Position numbers and translations under genes: made by a program | NCBI RefSeq assembly: GCF_949628215.1 | Contig: NC_134278.1 | Location: 38,334,115-38,398,114, forward strand | Direction: 5' to 3' | Length of the DNA: 64,000 bases | Origin: Phalacrocorax aristotelis | Lineage: Eukaryota > Chordata > Aves > Suliformes > Phalacrocoracidae | Shown here: positions 28,382 to 38,695 of the stretch, one piece after another | Layout of the letters: each line of letters begins with the position of its first letter | How positions within the stretch are numbered: position 1 is the stretch's first letter | The notes under the pieces: model-generated | The model's database searches: none | The model's input: the letters and a program-made list of their open reading frames with translations, nothing else | What the model was told of the DNA's origin: nothing

Positions 28382-28975
28382 TGTTGTGGTTCAGCCCCAG
28401 TCAGCAACTAAACACCACGCAGCCGCTCGCTCACTGCTCCCACCCCTGTGGGACGGGGGAGAGAATCAGAAGAGCAAAAGCAAAAAAAAGCTTGTGGGTT
28501 GAGATAAGAACAGTTTAATAATTAAAATAAAATAATAATGATGATTATTATCGTAATAACAATAATGATAATATAAACAAAAGGAAAAGGGCAAAAGGGA
28601 AAAAACCAGAAACACAAACGATACAGCCGCTCACCACCCGCTGACCGACGCTGCCCGTCCCCGAGCCACGATTGCTGCTTCCCTCCCCCGGCCAGCCCCT
28701 CCCAGGTAACATACTGGGCATGATGTTACATGATATGGAATATCCCTTTGGCCAGTTTGAATCCGCCCTCTTAGCTGTGCCCCCTCCCCTCCCGGCTTCT
28801 TGTGCACCTGGCAGAGCTTGGGAAGCTGGAAAAGTCCTTGACTAGTACAAGCACTACCCAGCAACAACCAAAACATCGCTGTGTTATCAACATTGTTTTC
28901 TTACTAAGTCCAAAGCCCAGCACTGTGCCAGCTGCAGTGAAGAAAATTAACTCTATCCCAGCTAAAACCATGACA
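28382..28975 (-). mobile_element. Solo LTR of an avian endogenous retrovirus
   Basis: The element runs from TGTTGTGGTT to CATGACA, so on the minus strand it has the canonical TG...CA ends. Its minus-strand start, TGTCATGGTTTTAGCTGGGA followed by TAGAGTTAATTTTCTTC, is a sequence I recognise as the start of a common avian ERV LTR family. The flanks are TACCC (28377-28381) and TACCA (28976-28980), a 5-bp target duplication with one mismatch. No internal viral sequence adjoins, so this is a solo LTR left by LTR-LTR recombination. A variable AT-rich tract of AAT-type triplets occupies about 28520-28580. The family's CRE-like site is eroded here. Confidence 0.9.
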
Positions 28976-31900
28976 TACCAATAAAGGATAGTTAAGTAGT
29001 TCCTAAGCCCAGTAGCATTAACTTTCAACAGCTAGCTGGTGATGACACACATCCTGCTCCATTACTGCATTGCATCCTTAAAACTAGCATATTTTTAAGC
29101 ATGCAAACTTGGACAGAGAAAGCTGAGGTATTTTGATCCTGACATTAATTTTAATATGAAGAGAGTGCCAGAACAGACTCTTCTACATATATTTGCAGAG
29201 GACCTTGTGATTCTTGGCCACAACATGACAGCAACAGAGAAGGGCAGAATTAAGGACGTGCATTCCTTTCAAAACCCTCATTCACTCCATTAACTCCCTT
29301 GCTTTTCCATCTCTCACCATAGCAGACTTACAGATAGATAATGGACTTCCAAAGGGCCACAAAGACTGGGCCTGAGTGAGAGGTTCTTGTATTGAAGCAA
29401 CAGTCAGAAATTGTACGGAAACCCTAAGTGTCGACAACCAAGAACTAAGGGAAAGAGATTCCCAAAGCTGCAAGAAGCGGTCAGGAAAAGTAAAGGATTT
29501 GCCTTTCATACATACAGATTTACATACACCCACCTGCCACTGTGGTCTTTGAGACTCTTTTCAAGCATGGCAGAAATATCAGTGTGTATTAGAGTCACGT
29601 TCACTAGTTTATTCAACTGATCACAGCACAGGGAACCTACTATGAATTCTGAAGTACTTTCTTTAACTAGGTATGGTAAACTACCAATAATACAGTACAC
29701 TAAGGAGACAGTTCTACGGTGTAGGCAAGCTTATTTTTTGTACCAAGCATGCACTCTTCTGAATTTTATCCCATCATTTCTACTCACCTTCAATTACTAT
29801 AACCAGCTACCTTCTTCACTCAGTTTTACAGTCTGCTTTCAGACTTTCAGCAGTATCTTCTGTGGCTTTTTGCCTGGGCAAGCCATACCTTTTTAAAGTT
29901 AATTTAGTCTTTCCGTATAAGTCAGTATATATCTAGTCTCTGAATCACTTTTACTGTTTTTTTTTTCATTCTCTCTTCTTTCTTTCCTGTCATTTTTTCT
30001 AGTTATAGGATGCCAGAACGGAATGCAGTATTTCAGGTGTAGTCACTGGTGCTAACGGGGAGGGGAAGTATTATCTTCTTCCTTTGCTGACAGAATGTGC
30101 AACCCCACCAAAAAAAATCACTGTCCTCCTTGTTCCTCCCACCCCCTTCCAATTTTGAAATACACATTCCTTTCAAAACACCTGGGATGTGGTAACCCAG
30201 AAAGATTCAAAGACTTGAGATAAAGCAGGAGAAGGCTGGGAAGGCAATGCAAAAGAGGAAGAGTTCAGCAGAGGACTTTATAAGCCTACATGTGTCACGG
30301 TGGTCAAAAGTCAAAGGATCAATGATCATGGAGGAAAAGAAGCAGGGAACTGATTCACCAGGCTTTTTAATCTTGTGTATTCAATTACTTGCAACTAAGT
30401 GGAGGCAAATCCTAACCAGGCAGCGAGGTTGCATTTTATATCTGCTTTGCCAGAGCGTAAACAACAGCACAACGTGTAAGACAGTGGAGAATCAAACCCC
30501 ATATGTTCTCAAATCTGCTGAGCTTTTTATAAGCTTTTTTTTTTAAATGGGGAATTCTTCAAATTCAACTCTTCCCTACAAAGACTTTCCATTTCAAAAG
30601 ATGAACATGTTTTCATGAAAAAGGCTTTTCATGGAAATACTCGCAACTTGCAGTCCTCTGCAGTTAGAGCTCCCGCAGCCCTGTGTGCTGAAGCCTGCCA
30701 CTCTTACCCGCCAGGGAAGCGGGGCAAACTGGGAAACACCCTTGGCACCACAAGCGGCTGCGAAACCTCGGCACAGCACAGCCTGCGGAGTGAGGAATGA
30801 GTGGGACTGTCGTCTGAAGTGTGAGGAACACATTGGCCCAGATTCCCTGCGGATCTGGGTTTCTGCTTTTTGGAGCCAGCAGGAAAAACGACGTGTTTCA
30901 GCTCTCCCTTCTTTTCCCCCACCATAGCAAGGCGACTGCCCTAACCTGTGCCACCTTTTAAAAGTCCCCTAGATAACGGTAGCAGATGTCAGCTGGAACC
31001 CATCACCTCATCCAACCAAGTGCCTTCCCCACATACTATAACAAAGACAAAATTGCAAAGTTGGCCCAAAAAACAGATGTTTGAGTTCAGTGTCCACTGA
31101 GAGGGACTGTGTGCAGCAAGGCAGGTTACTCTGGCAGAGAGCAACACTAATCCAACAGATAATCCGCTGCTCTGCTGACTTCCTAGCATTGCCATCAGAC
31201 TTCTAGATTGCTGCTCCTTGAAAGGACATCCCAAGTGGACAAAACAATATACAATGCCAGCCGAAGCCTGCTCACATAAGCTGCCCTGCAGTGATAATCA
31301 GAGGAATAAGGAGTAATCAGAGGGTGGGTCCTTTTAGTCTTTCAAAAAGGACTAAAATCAGAAGGCTTATTTTGCAGAAGTAAGAGTTTTACTGGCTGTA
31401 GTGATTTACTCTAAGCAGAATTTACACAGAACTTAGTCTAGGTCATAGAACTAAACCTTAAATTGTTAAAACTAAACTAATGAAAAAAAATACCATTTTA
31501 AAATCCATATATCAATCTGTCAAAGGTAGCTTGGAGGTAAAAGACATGCATCGTTCCTGAACAAGGAAGGAATAAAAACAGCATAGAAAGTTTAGCCTGA
31601 CCTGTTTAAGCATGTCAAATTCTCAGTTATATTCTGATGAATTTGTAAGCAGTTATTCAACTTGGCTCCTGTTGCAGATTCTCTACATGTCAGAGCATGC
31701 AGAGCTGGAGTACGGGCAGAGGGATGCGCACACAACGGCAGTACAGCAGGTCCTCTTCCCAAGTCATTATTTCTAGTTTATTCTTGTCCCCAACTCCGGT
31801 CGCCAGCTTCACTGGAAGAAGTCACCATTGCTTCCTTCTCATTTGAGTAACAGGTTTTAACAATAAACTGCTAGCAGGTGTAGAGGTGGACTTTTTGGAA

Positions 31901-34900
31901 ACAAGGTAAGCAGGCAAAGAGTCTGTCTTTAGAGTTGCACCGGTTTCCAGTGTTGCTCATATTCAGGTGGAGACACTTTGTCTCCTATTGTCCCCTCAAT
32001 TGCCACCTAAGGCATGCAGAAATCCCCAGAATTTACAACTGTGCATTATTACACATACCCAGTTAGCATATTTTTAAAGACACAGAAAAAGCATTACTTT
32101 TAGCTAAAATAATTTTCTGTTAGTGCTGGGAAAGTTTAACATATTTCCACAGTATTAAAAATCATTCTTTGTATTAGACTGACTTTTGATATTTCAATAC
32201 AAAAATGGATAGCATATAAGAAAAGGCAAACATGGTCTTATCTTCTATAGCAAATAATGGCTGCATGATTTCCATGTAGATGCATAGATAATATCAGGAT
32301 TTATCCTGCATTCACCATATAGACAGTGAAAACAAGAGCAGACCAGCAGATCATTTGGACAGGGTGTCTGGAACAAAGCGTTAAGTTAAAAAAAAACCAC
32401 CAAAATTACTTGAAGATTGTCTTCTGTATTGTTTCCATTTATATAAAAATTAATAACTATATACATAAGTTTAAGTACACCTGAAAAGAAGACAGGGACA
32501 TGAATGTTTATGGGTATAAGCATGTGAACGCTGAATAAAACATTCAGACAAGAATTCAAGGCAGCATTTGGTTGACTAAGTATTTTTATGACACCATTTT
32601 AAGAATTCTGATTGTGTTTCTTCAAATGAAGCCGAGTCCCAAGAGAAACAGAAGGTGTCCTTTGGAGGACCTGTTGGATCTCTCCATGTGAGGAAGCAGA
32701 TGGAACTTACAGCTTGTTCTTCCACTTTTGTGGGGAGATATTTTTGGTAAAAGAGGAGAATTCTGGTCTCTGTGCTACTGCTCACTTAGTGTGTAATCTC
32801 TAACACATCATAAATACCCTTCCAAGGCCACTTCCTGTGAAGTGCTGAGGATCTTCATGCAATATTGAGACAACGTAGAAACATTTCAGAGAAGAAACAT
32901 TCATTTCCCTGTCAGCAAAAGAAAAAAAAGTCTAAAAAAGATAATAGCTATTGCATGGAGTCCTACTCTGCACTATTCTAACTCCTCGGACATCAGCTGG
33001 AGACTCAGAATCTCATAAAAGGCATCCAGCATTTTTTAGTATCTGCCCAAGGGGCTTTGGGATTCATCTCAATTGACTTCATTAATAGCCTTAAATTTCA
33101 GTGTCCAAAATAATCTTCCAGGTTTTCCTAAGGACAGCGGAGTGACATGAGCCCTACAAATGCCACTTCATTCCTTGCTAAGGTGAGAGCCTTAAAAGGG
33201 GTATAACAACTCCAGAAATGTCAAGCAGTATAGTTATCACAGGTCGTCCCTAGGACTCTCTGCGTCTCTTCAGGTAGGTGTCACATTTTCACTTTGGGGA
33301 AGCTGAAATACTTGGGTATGGATTTTCAAAAGCAAGCAGTTCTCATCACTGTCACATGAAGCAAGCTTTAATCTTCTGGAGGAGGACGGTCAGAAGTTCC
33401 CTTCATGATTCCAGATGACCAGCCTCAGCCTGGAGCAGCAGAACCACCGAGAGACTGAAGCATTGCCTCAGCCCCCACCTTAACGTGAGCTTCTCAGTCA
33501 ACCCATAGGAATATCAGCCACAGGAACAGTTTCCTTGTGGTAAATTCTCTTCCAGTTTGAGTCCTTTAGCCAAGATGATATATTTTCAAATACTATATTT
33601 TAACTCAGAAGTTTTGCATAAACTTTATGCAAAAAACTATGAGAGGAGATTCTATGGCCTGTGCAAATTCACAAATCAGTCAATCGTAATGGCCAAAACT
33701 GACCTGAAAATACATCAGGTTTTTTTTTCCTTCATTTTCATAGTACAGATTACAAGCACATCCAGGAAATCCACTCAGTATAAGTGTATTCACCAGAAAG
33801 TACTATTTCCTTTTTGATGTATGCCTCTGAGAAAAGTTGTTTTATTTAAACAAGAAGAGAGCAGATTAACATGTGTTTTGCTTCCTCTTGCAAGCTTAAG
33901 CAGGTTAGCAGGTGCAATTTAGTACTGGTATAATAAGAAGCAATAGGAAAATATTTGTTATTTATCATTTGCATTACTGCAGCACATGCAAGCACCTGTT
34001 GGGGAGCACAAACATGGAACAAAACCAGGTTCCCTGCCCAAAGAGTTACCCTGCTGTGCAGGGCAAGAGGCACAGACCCACCTAGACAGTCACGGAGAGC
34101 CAGGAGCTACGAGGACAGCTTTGGTTAGCACGATGAGCAGAGCAGCGTAACTACTGTTAATTGTATTATTCCATTAAAAATGACATTGTATCTAAACATT
34201 TTATAAAAAACAGGTTTGGTTATGCTCAATAAGTATTTTTTCTATGGTTTATCTCAGATTCTTTGTTATTATCAATTACCTGTTCTAAAAGCTGGCTCCT
34301 TTTGGGAACTACTTCTTACTGGTCACTGAATTTCACCGTTGTCTAGTAGGCCAATTTGGGGGGAGGGCGGTGTTTTCATTGGCCTTTTCAAAGAATTTTA
34401 ACAGATTAAGAGAACACACCTTGCTCTTACAAAATGTGGGCTATCTTTACCTATCTACTTTTCCAAGCATTATATTAAGAAAGCCACATGGATCTGGAAC
34501 ACAACTACCTTTTAACAAACTAAATTAACTCCTGCAGTGCAGTGTCACTCTTTTACTAACTCAACATCAAAGCAATAACTTCCCAAACTTCTGGAACTGC
34601 TGAGTCCAAGATCTCACTTGTATCACTATTACTTTAGCTACTCTGTATTTCCTTTTCCCCATAATCTTCACGTAAAGAGCATGCTGTTCTATCAGCGGGG
34701 CAGCCCCAACCTGCCACCCCAGCCCCAGACTTTTCTGCAGCCTAATACCACTGTCAGGCCAGAGAGGGGAGAATGATCCTACAGAAATCAGTGTTTTAGC
34801 TCATTATTCCCCAGATCCTGGGGCTGTTTTTCTCAAGACTTCATCCTGGATTCATCTGTTCATTTCCCCTATGGCTTCTGGTAACTGTAAGATTTCTGCT

Positions 34901-35400
34901 GACTTTACAAAAAAAAAGGAACCTAGTTGATTAGGAAAGCAGAAGGAATATTAACATAGGGGGAGGATGAAATCCTGTGTAAGCAGTCATCAGAAAGCTG
35001 AGGAAAGCCCAAAGGAGTCACAGACCCCAAGTGCTCAGATTCACGTTGCTGAAACTGGTTATTTGAATACACTGGTATGTCTTCTGCATTAATTAGATGC
35101 TATTTAACTACCTCAGTCACTTCATAGGGACCAGTGGCCCAACAGAGCCCCCACGATGGCTCCTGCCATTCACCTCTTCCTCAAATACCCACTCTGGGGA
35201 GCAACCCAAGCCAGTCACTCATCTACGGAACAGCTTTTTCTACCACCCGGATTGTTCAGCTGTGCCCGGGTGGGTCCGGGACAGCCATAGTGACTGAAAA
35301 TGGTAAATATTTTACATATTTAGGCTTTTTCCTCACCATACCAAAGTTTACATCTCAGACTTAAGCTATTTGTGGCTCTTTTTTTTTTTTTTTTAACAAT
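28976..35400. other. Intergenic, no gene recognised
   Basis: AT-rich sequence upstream of the TPBG CpG island. A short hairpin lies at 31332-31357 and a T16 run at about 35379-35394, just before the island. Open frames are short and unremarkable. Enhancers for TPBG may lie here, but nothing in the bare sequence identifies them. Confidence 0.5.
31332..31357. repeat. Short hairpin, 8-bp arms
   Basis: TTTTAGTC and its reverse complement GACTAAAA are separated by 10 bases, some of which could extend the stem. It lies in intergenic DNA and no function is assigned. Confidence 0.7.
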
Positions 35401-35634
35401 TATCATTATTTTAGGACCCCTAAAGATCCCGGCGGGTTTGGATTTTTTTGTTTTAGTTTCGGAGCTCGTTGGGTGTATTTTGTCTCCGGTGTCGCTCCCC
35501 CTTCCCCGAAAGGCTTTCCCCGGACAGAGGGATCGGGGCCGCGGCCGGCCTCGCCGCCGCCTCCACGCCAAGCCCCGCCGCGGCCCGCGGACCCCCCTCG
35601 CCTCCTCCCCGCACCCGGGCCCAGGGCGGCCCTC

Positions 35635-35652
35635 GGGGGGGGGGGGGGGGGG
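35635..35652. repeat. G18 homopolymer in the TPBG promoter
   Basis: Eighteen consecutive G residues lie upstream of the inferred first exon's end. A second G12 run sits at 36552-36563. Both could form G-quadruplexes and are prone to assembly or sequencing length error. Confidence 0.85.
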
Positions 35653-35699
35653 CGCCAGCAGCCGGGACCGCCCTCCGGGATTCCCAACCCCGCCGGCCC

Positions 35700-35947
35700 G
35701 AGCCCGCCGGTCGGGGAAACCGCAGGGAACGGCACCCGGCAGCCAGGCTCCGGACGCCGCGTCGGGGCGAGGCGCAGGTAGGGCGCTGCCGAGGCGGGGA
35801 GCGGGGCTCTGGCAGCCCTCGCCGCCGCCGCTCCCCTCCCGGGGCGGCCGGGGTGCGCTCCCCGCCGAGCCGAGCCGAGCCGAGCCATCCGCACCCTCCA
35901 CCGCCGTGAGGGGAGCTCCACATGGAGCGGCTCGGCTCGGCGGCAAG
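35700..35947 (+). other. TPBG: Candidate TPBG 5' UTR exon 1 (5' end unknown)
   Basis: The 3' edge is set by a near-consensus splice donor, CGGCAAG followed by GTGAGC, at 35947/35948. The 5' end given is nominal. Competing donors exist downstream, after GGGAG near 36288 and after TGCGG near 36337, so alternative first exons are possible. Mammalian TPBG also has a 5' UTR intron with the whole coding region in one exon, which supports this arrangement. Confidence 0.4.
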
Positions 35948-36663
35948 GTGAGCCTCCGGCAGCACCACCTGGGCCGGGGGACGAGGGGAGCTGAGGGGAG
36001 CCTCTCAGCGGGTCTCCAGAGCGCGGCCGCCCAGCTGCGGCGGAGCAGCAGGGTCTGCGGGCGGGAGGCGGGTGGGGCGCGGGCGGGGGCGGGGGCGGCG
36101 GCGACGGGGCCGCCCCTCGGGGCAGGCGCGGGCGGCGGCTCCCCCCGGCCGGGGCGGCGGTTGGTTTCTCCTGTCAGCGGAGGCAGGGCTAGCGCGGCGA
36201 GGGTGGGCGCGGAGTTGACGGTGGGGCTGGGGGCAGTCGGCGGTGGCTGCTTGCGCCGGCGGAGTTTGCTCCGGACGCGGGGCGGGAGGTGAGGGACGGG
36301 GACTGGGAGCGACTCCGCGCCACGCCGGGTTTTGCGGGTGAGAGTTCGCACCGGCCGTGGCGCGGAGCGGAGGGGAGAGCCCCGGGACGCGGTGGGGGGC
36401 GCCGGGTTCGACCCTTCCTCCTCTCCCAGCGGAGCCGCTGGCCGGGCGCGGAGGAGGAAGCGGCGGCGTCGTGAGCTGGAAGCGGGGGAAAACTTGTTCC
36501 TCGGCGGGTTCCCCCGCGGGGCCGGGGCCGCCCGGGCGAGCCACGTGTCGTGGGGGGGGGGGGAGCCGCGGGGCCGGGGGCAGGCGAGTGGGCGCGGGCG
36601 AGCGGAGCCGTGCCACGCCGCGCCACTCCGCCGCTGCCCTCTCCCTTTCCTCCCCTGCCGCAG
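35948..36663 (+). other. TPBG: Candidate TPBG 5' UTR intron
   Basis: The donor GTGAGC lies at 35948. The acceptor is a pyrimidine-rich stretch (about 36638-36658) ending in CCGCAG at 36663, and the following exon begins GTCTCGCTGC. This gives a 716-bp intron wholly in the leader and places the start codon about 185 nt into exon 2. The acceptor is strong, but the choice of donor is less certain. Confidence 0.45.
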
Positions 36664-36847
36664 GTCTCGCTGCGGGAAGCGGAGCGGAGTCAGCCCCGGA
36701 GGGGAAGCGTCTGCCCCAGGAGAAGGGGCTGCCCGGAGCGAGCAGCGCCCCGGCAGGAGCCGCCGCTCCCCGCCTTGGCTCGCCGCGCCGCCCACAGCCA
36801 AAAGCGCCCGGAGGGGGAAAGTTGTGTGCGGGGCCGGGCCGGGCGCG

Positions 36848-37975
36848 ATGCCGGGGCGCGGCGCGCTCTGCCTGGGGCTGCTGCTGTACCTCCTGCTGGG
36901 CTGCGGCTCGGCGCTGCAGCCCGGCAGCTGCCCGGCCCCCTGCGAGTGCTCCGAGGCGGCCAAGACGGTGAAGTGTGTGAACAGGAACCTGACGGCGGTG
37001 CCCCCCGACCTGCCGCCCTACGTGCGCAACCTCTTCATCACCGGCAACCAGCTGGCCCGCCTGCCGGCCGGCGCCTTCCCCGCCCAGCGCCTGCCCGACC
37101 TCAGCGCCCTCAACCTCAGCGGCAACCACCTGCGGAACGTGGAGGCCGGCGCCCTGGCCGCCCTGCCCGCCCTGCGGCAGCTGGACCTCAGCGGCAACCC
37201 TCTGGCCTCCCTCAGCCCGCAGGCCTTCGGGGCGGGCGGCAGCCCGCTGGAGGAGCTGGCCCTCCGCGGCGCCCTGCGCAACCACAGCGTCCTCCTCAGC
37301 CTGGCCGCCATGCTGCAGTCCGGGGCCCTGCGCAACCTCAGCCGCCTGGAGCTGGCCGACAACGGGCTGCTGCTGCTGCCCGCCGGCATGTTCACTGCCC
37401 TGCCTGCCCTGCGGCAGCTGGACCTCAGCAACAACTCCCTGGTGGGCCTGCGAAACGTCTCCTTCCAGGGGCTGGGCCAGCTGCAGAGCCTCAACCTCAG
37501 CGACAACTCCCTGAGTGTGCTGAGGAACAGCACGCTGGCCCAGTTCCGTGGCCTGCCTGCCCTCCGGCGCATTGGCCTTGGCCGCAACAGCTGGGTCTGT
37601 GACTGTGCCATCGAGGACCTGGTGGCCTGGCTCAAGGAGAGCGACCAGGTGGAGGGCAAAGAAGCCCTGACCTGTGCCTACCCTGACAAGATGCTGGGTA
37701 AAGCCCTGCTGAAGATCAACGGCTCGGACCTCAACTGCTCCGTGCCTGTAGACCTGCCTTCCCAGCTACAGACTTCATACGTCTTCCTAGGGATAGTCTT
37801 GGCCCTCATTGGGGCCATTTTCCTCCTGGTTTTGTACTTGAACCGAAAAGGAATCAAAAAGTGGATGCACAACATCAGAGATGCCTGTAGGGATCACATG
37901 GAGGGCTACCACTACAGATACGAGATCAATGCAGACCCCAGGTTAACAAACCTCAGCTCCAACTCGGATGTCTGA
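36848..37975 (+). CDS. TPBG: Trophoblast glycoprotein (5T4/WAIF1), complete
   Basis: This is a type I membrane glycoprotein of 375 residues that restrains canonical Wnt/beta-catenin signalling and affects cell adhesion and motility. The order is signal peptide (about 1-22), LRR N-terminal cap (C28, C32, C34, C43), about seven leucine-rich repeats (58-245), LRR C-terminal cap (WVCDC, C276, C297), one membrane helix (about 311-331) and a 44-residue cytoplasmic tail. The tail ends in SNSDV, a PDZ-binding terminus. Ectodomain N-glycosylation sequons are at N47, N89, N145, N163, N195, N203, N216, N227, N291 and N296. The chosen ATG has G at -3 and is followed at once by the signal peptide; the frame stays open upstream only because the leader is GC-rich. 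Human TPBG is about 420 residues. This copy lacks the Ser-rich spacer after the signal peptide, but the membrane helix and tail look unchanged. The tail excludes the paralogue TPBGL. The CDS is intact and in one exon. Confidence 0.97.
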   Translation: MPGRGALCLGLLLYLLLGCGSALQPGSCPAPCECSEAAKTVKCVNRNLTAVPPDLPPYVRNLFITGNQLARLPAGAFPAQRLPDLSALNLSGNHLRNVEAGALAALPALRQLDLSGNPLASLSPQAFGAGGSPLEELALRGALRNHSVLLSLAAMLQSGALRNLSRLELADNGLLLLPAGMFTALPALRQLDLSNNSLVGLRNVSFQGLGQLQSLNLSDNSLSVLRNSTLAQFRGLPALRRIGLGRNSWVCDCAIEDLVAWLKESDQVEGKEALTCAYPDKMLGKALLKINGSDLNCSVPVDLPSQLQTSYVFLGIVLALIGAIFLLVLYLNRKGIKKWMHNIRDACRDHMEGYHYRYEINADPRLTNLSSNSDV

Positions 37976-38695
37976 CGAAGTGCCGCGGACACAGGGCAGC
38001 GCACAGTAGCTATGCATGAAAAGTAGACTTAATGCTTTACCCTCGTGCTTGCTTCCCTCTTTCCGGAGAAATCTCAGATGTACTTGTAAAATGAGGGGGA
38101 TATACCTCCCTGTGACGTCAAGTTCAGTTTTGTTTTGAGAGGCTGGGCAGCTGTGCATGGCGTTGGGCTATATGTAGGAAACAAGCTGCTACTTCTTTTC
38201 TTCCTTACCTGTCTGTACTTGTGGGAAATCTTTTTTCAAGATCTGAAAAGAAAAAAAGGATTCTCTCTGCTGCTCCAAAGCCACCAGAGTTTGTAAAAAA
38301 ATTTACCGATGCAGACACCATTCAACAAAAGCTGCCTCAACCTTTTGGGAAAAAAAAAAAAAAAGTTATGTTCCTCTGTGCCAGTTTTGATCTTGTATAT
38401 CCAAATCATAAGGACAACGATTCCATTTCATAGACTGCCTTGAGATTTAAAAAAAAACAAACTCCTTTTAACAACTCCTCTGTGACAAAGAAGGAAGTCG
38501 AATAGTGAGCATGCACAAATACTTTAGTTTTACATGTTAGAAAACTTACAATCTCAGTAAGTCTCTTACTATTTTGTAAAGTTATTTTTGATTGCAGTTT
38601 ACCTGAAAAGAGAGGGGTTTTTTTATACCAACTGCATCTAAACTCCATCTGAACTGTTAAATTCAATAAACAGTCTTACAAGAACTGCTGTGTTG
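37976..38695 (+). other. TPBG: TPBG 3' UTR to the proximal poly(A) site
   Basis: This is AT-rich non-coding sequence directly after the TGA. It ends shortly after the AATAAA at 38665. An A15 run lies near 38350-38364. The sequence changes abruptly from the GC-rich coding exon to about 40% GC. Confidence 0.7.
38665..38670 (+). terminator. TPBG: Proximal TPBG poly(A) signal
   Basis: A canonical AATAAA is followed 17-45 nt later by a GT-rich element (TGCTGTGTTGAAGTTTGCTG at about 38687-38706). Cleavage is expected around 38685-38690, giving a 3' UTR of roughly 0.7 kb. Confidence 0.75.

Larger units (their letters stand above)
35460..37700 (+). promoter_or_regulatory. TPBG: TPBG CpG-island promoter and gene body island
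   Basis: About 2.2 kb of extremely GC- and CpG-rich DNA begins just after the T16 run and extends through two thirds of the TPBG coding exon. No TATA box is evident. Short GC boxes and GAGCC pentamer repeats (about 35866-35886) lie upstream of the likely first exon's end. A palindromic E-box CACGTG lies at 36542-36547 in the inferred 5' UTR intron. The exact transcription start cannot be placed from sequence alone. Confidence 0.8.

Noticed and set aside
36332..36847. In-frame extension of TPBG upstream of its ATG (172 codons)
   Set aside because: It would bury the signal peptide inside the protein, and it crosses a strong splice acceptor at 36663. Its Arg/Gly-rich composition is that of the leader, not a domain.
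35320..36963. 547-codon open frame antisense to the TPBG promoter and leader
   Set aside because: Composition is Pro/Arg/Ala/Gly as expected from translating a CpG island. It has no domain and overlaps homopolymers. Stop codons are rare here simply because the DNA is GC-rich.
36005..37285. 426-codon antisense open frame overlapping TPBG
   Set aside because: It is a shadow of the GC-rich coding strand, with low-complexity Ala/Gly/Gln/Arg sequence and no family resemblance.
36550..37602. 350-codon plus-strand frame overlapping TPBG in another frame
   Set aside because: Its Pro/Gln/Ala-rich sequence mirrors the LRR codons shifted by one base. It is open only because of extreme GC3, and the TPBG frame is clearly the real one.
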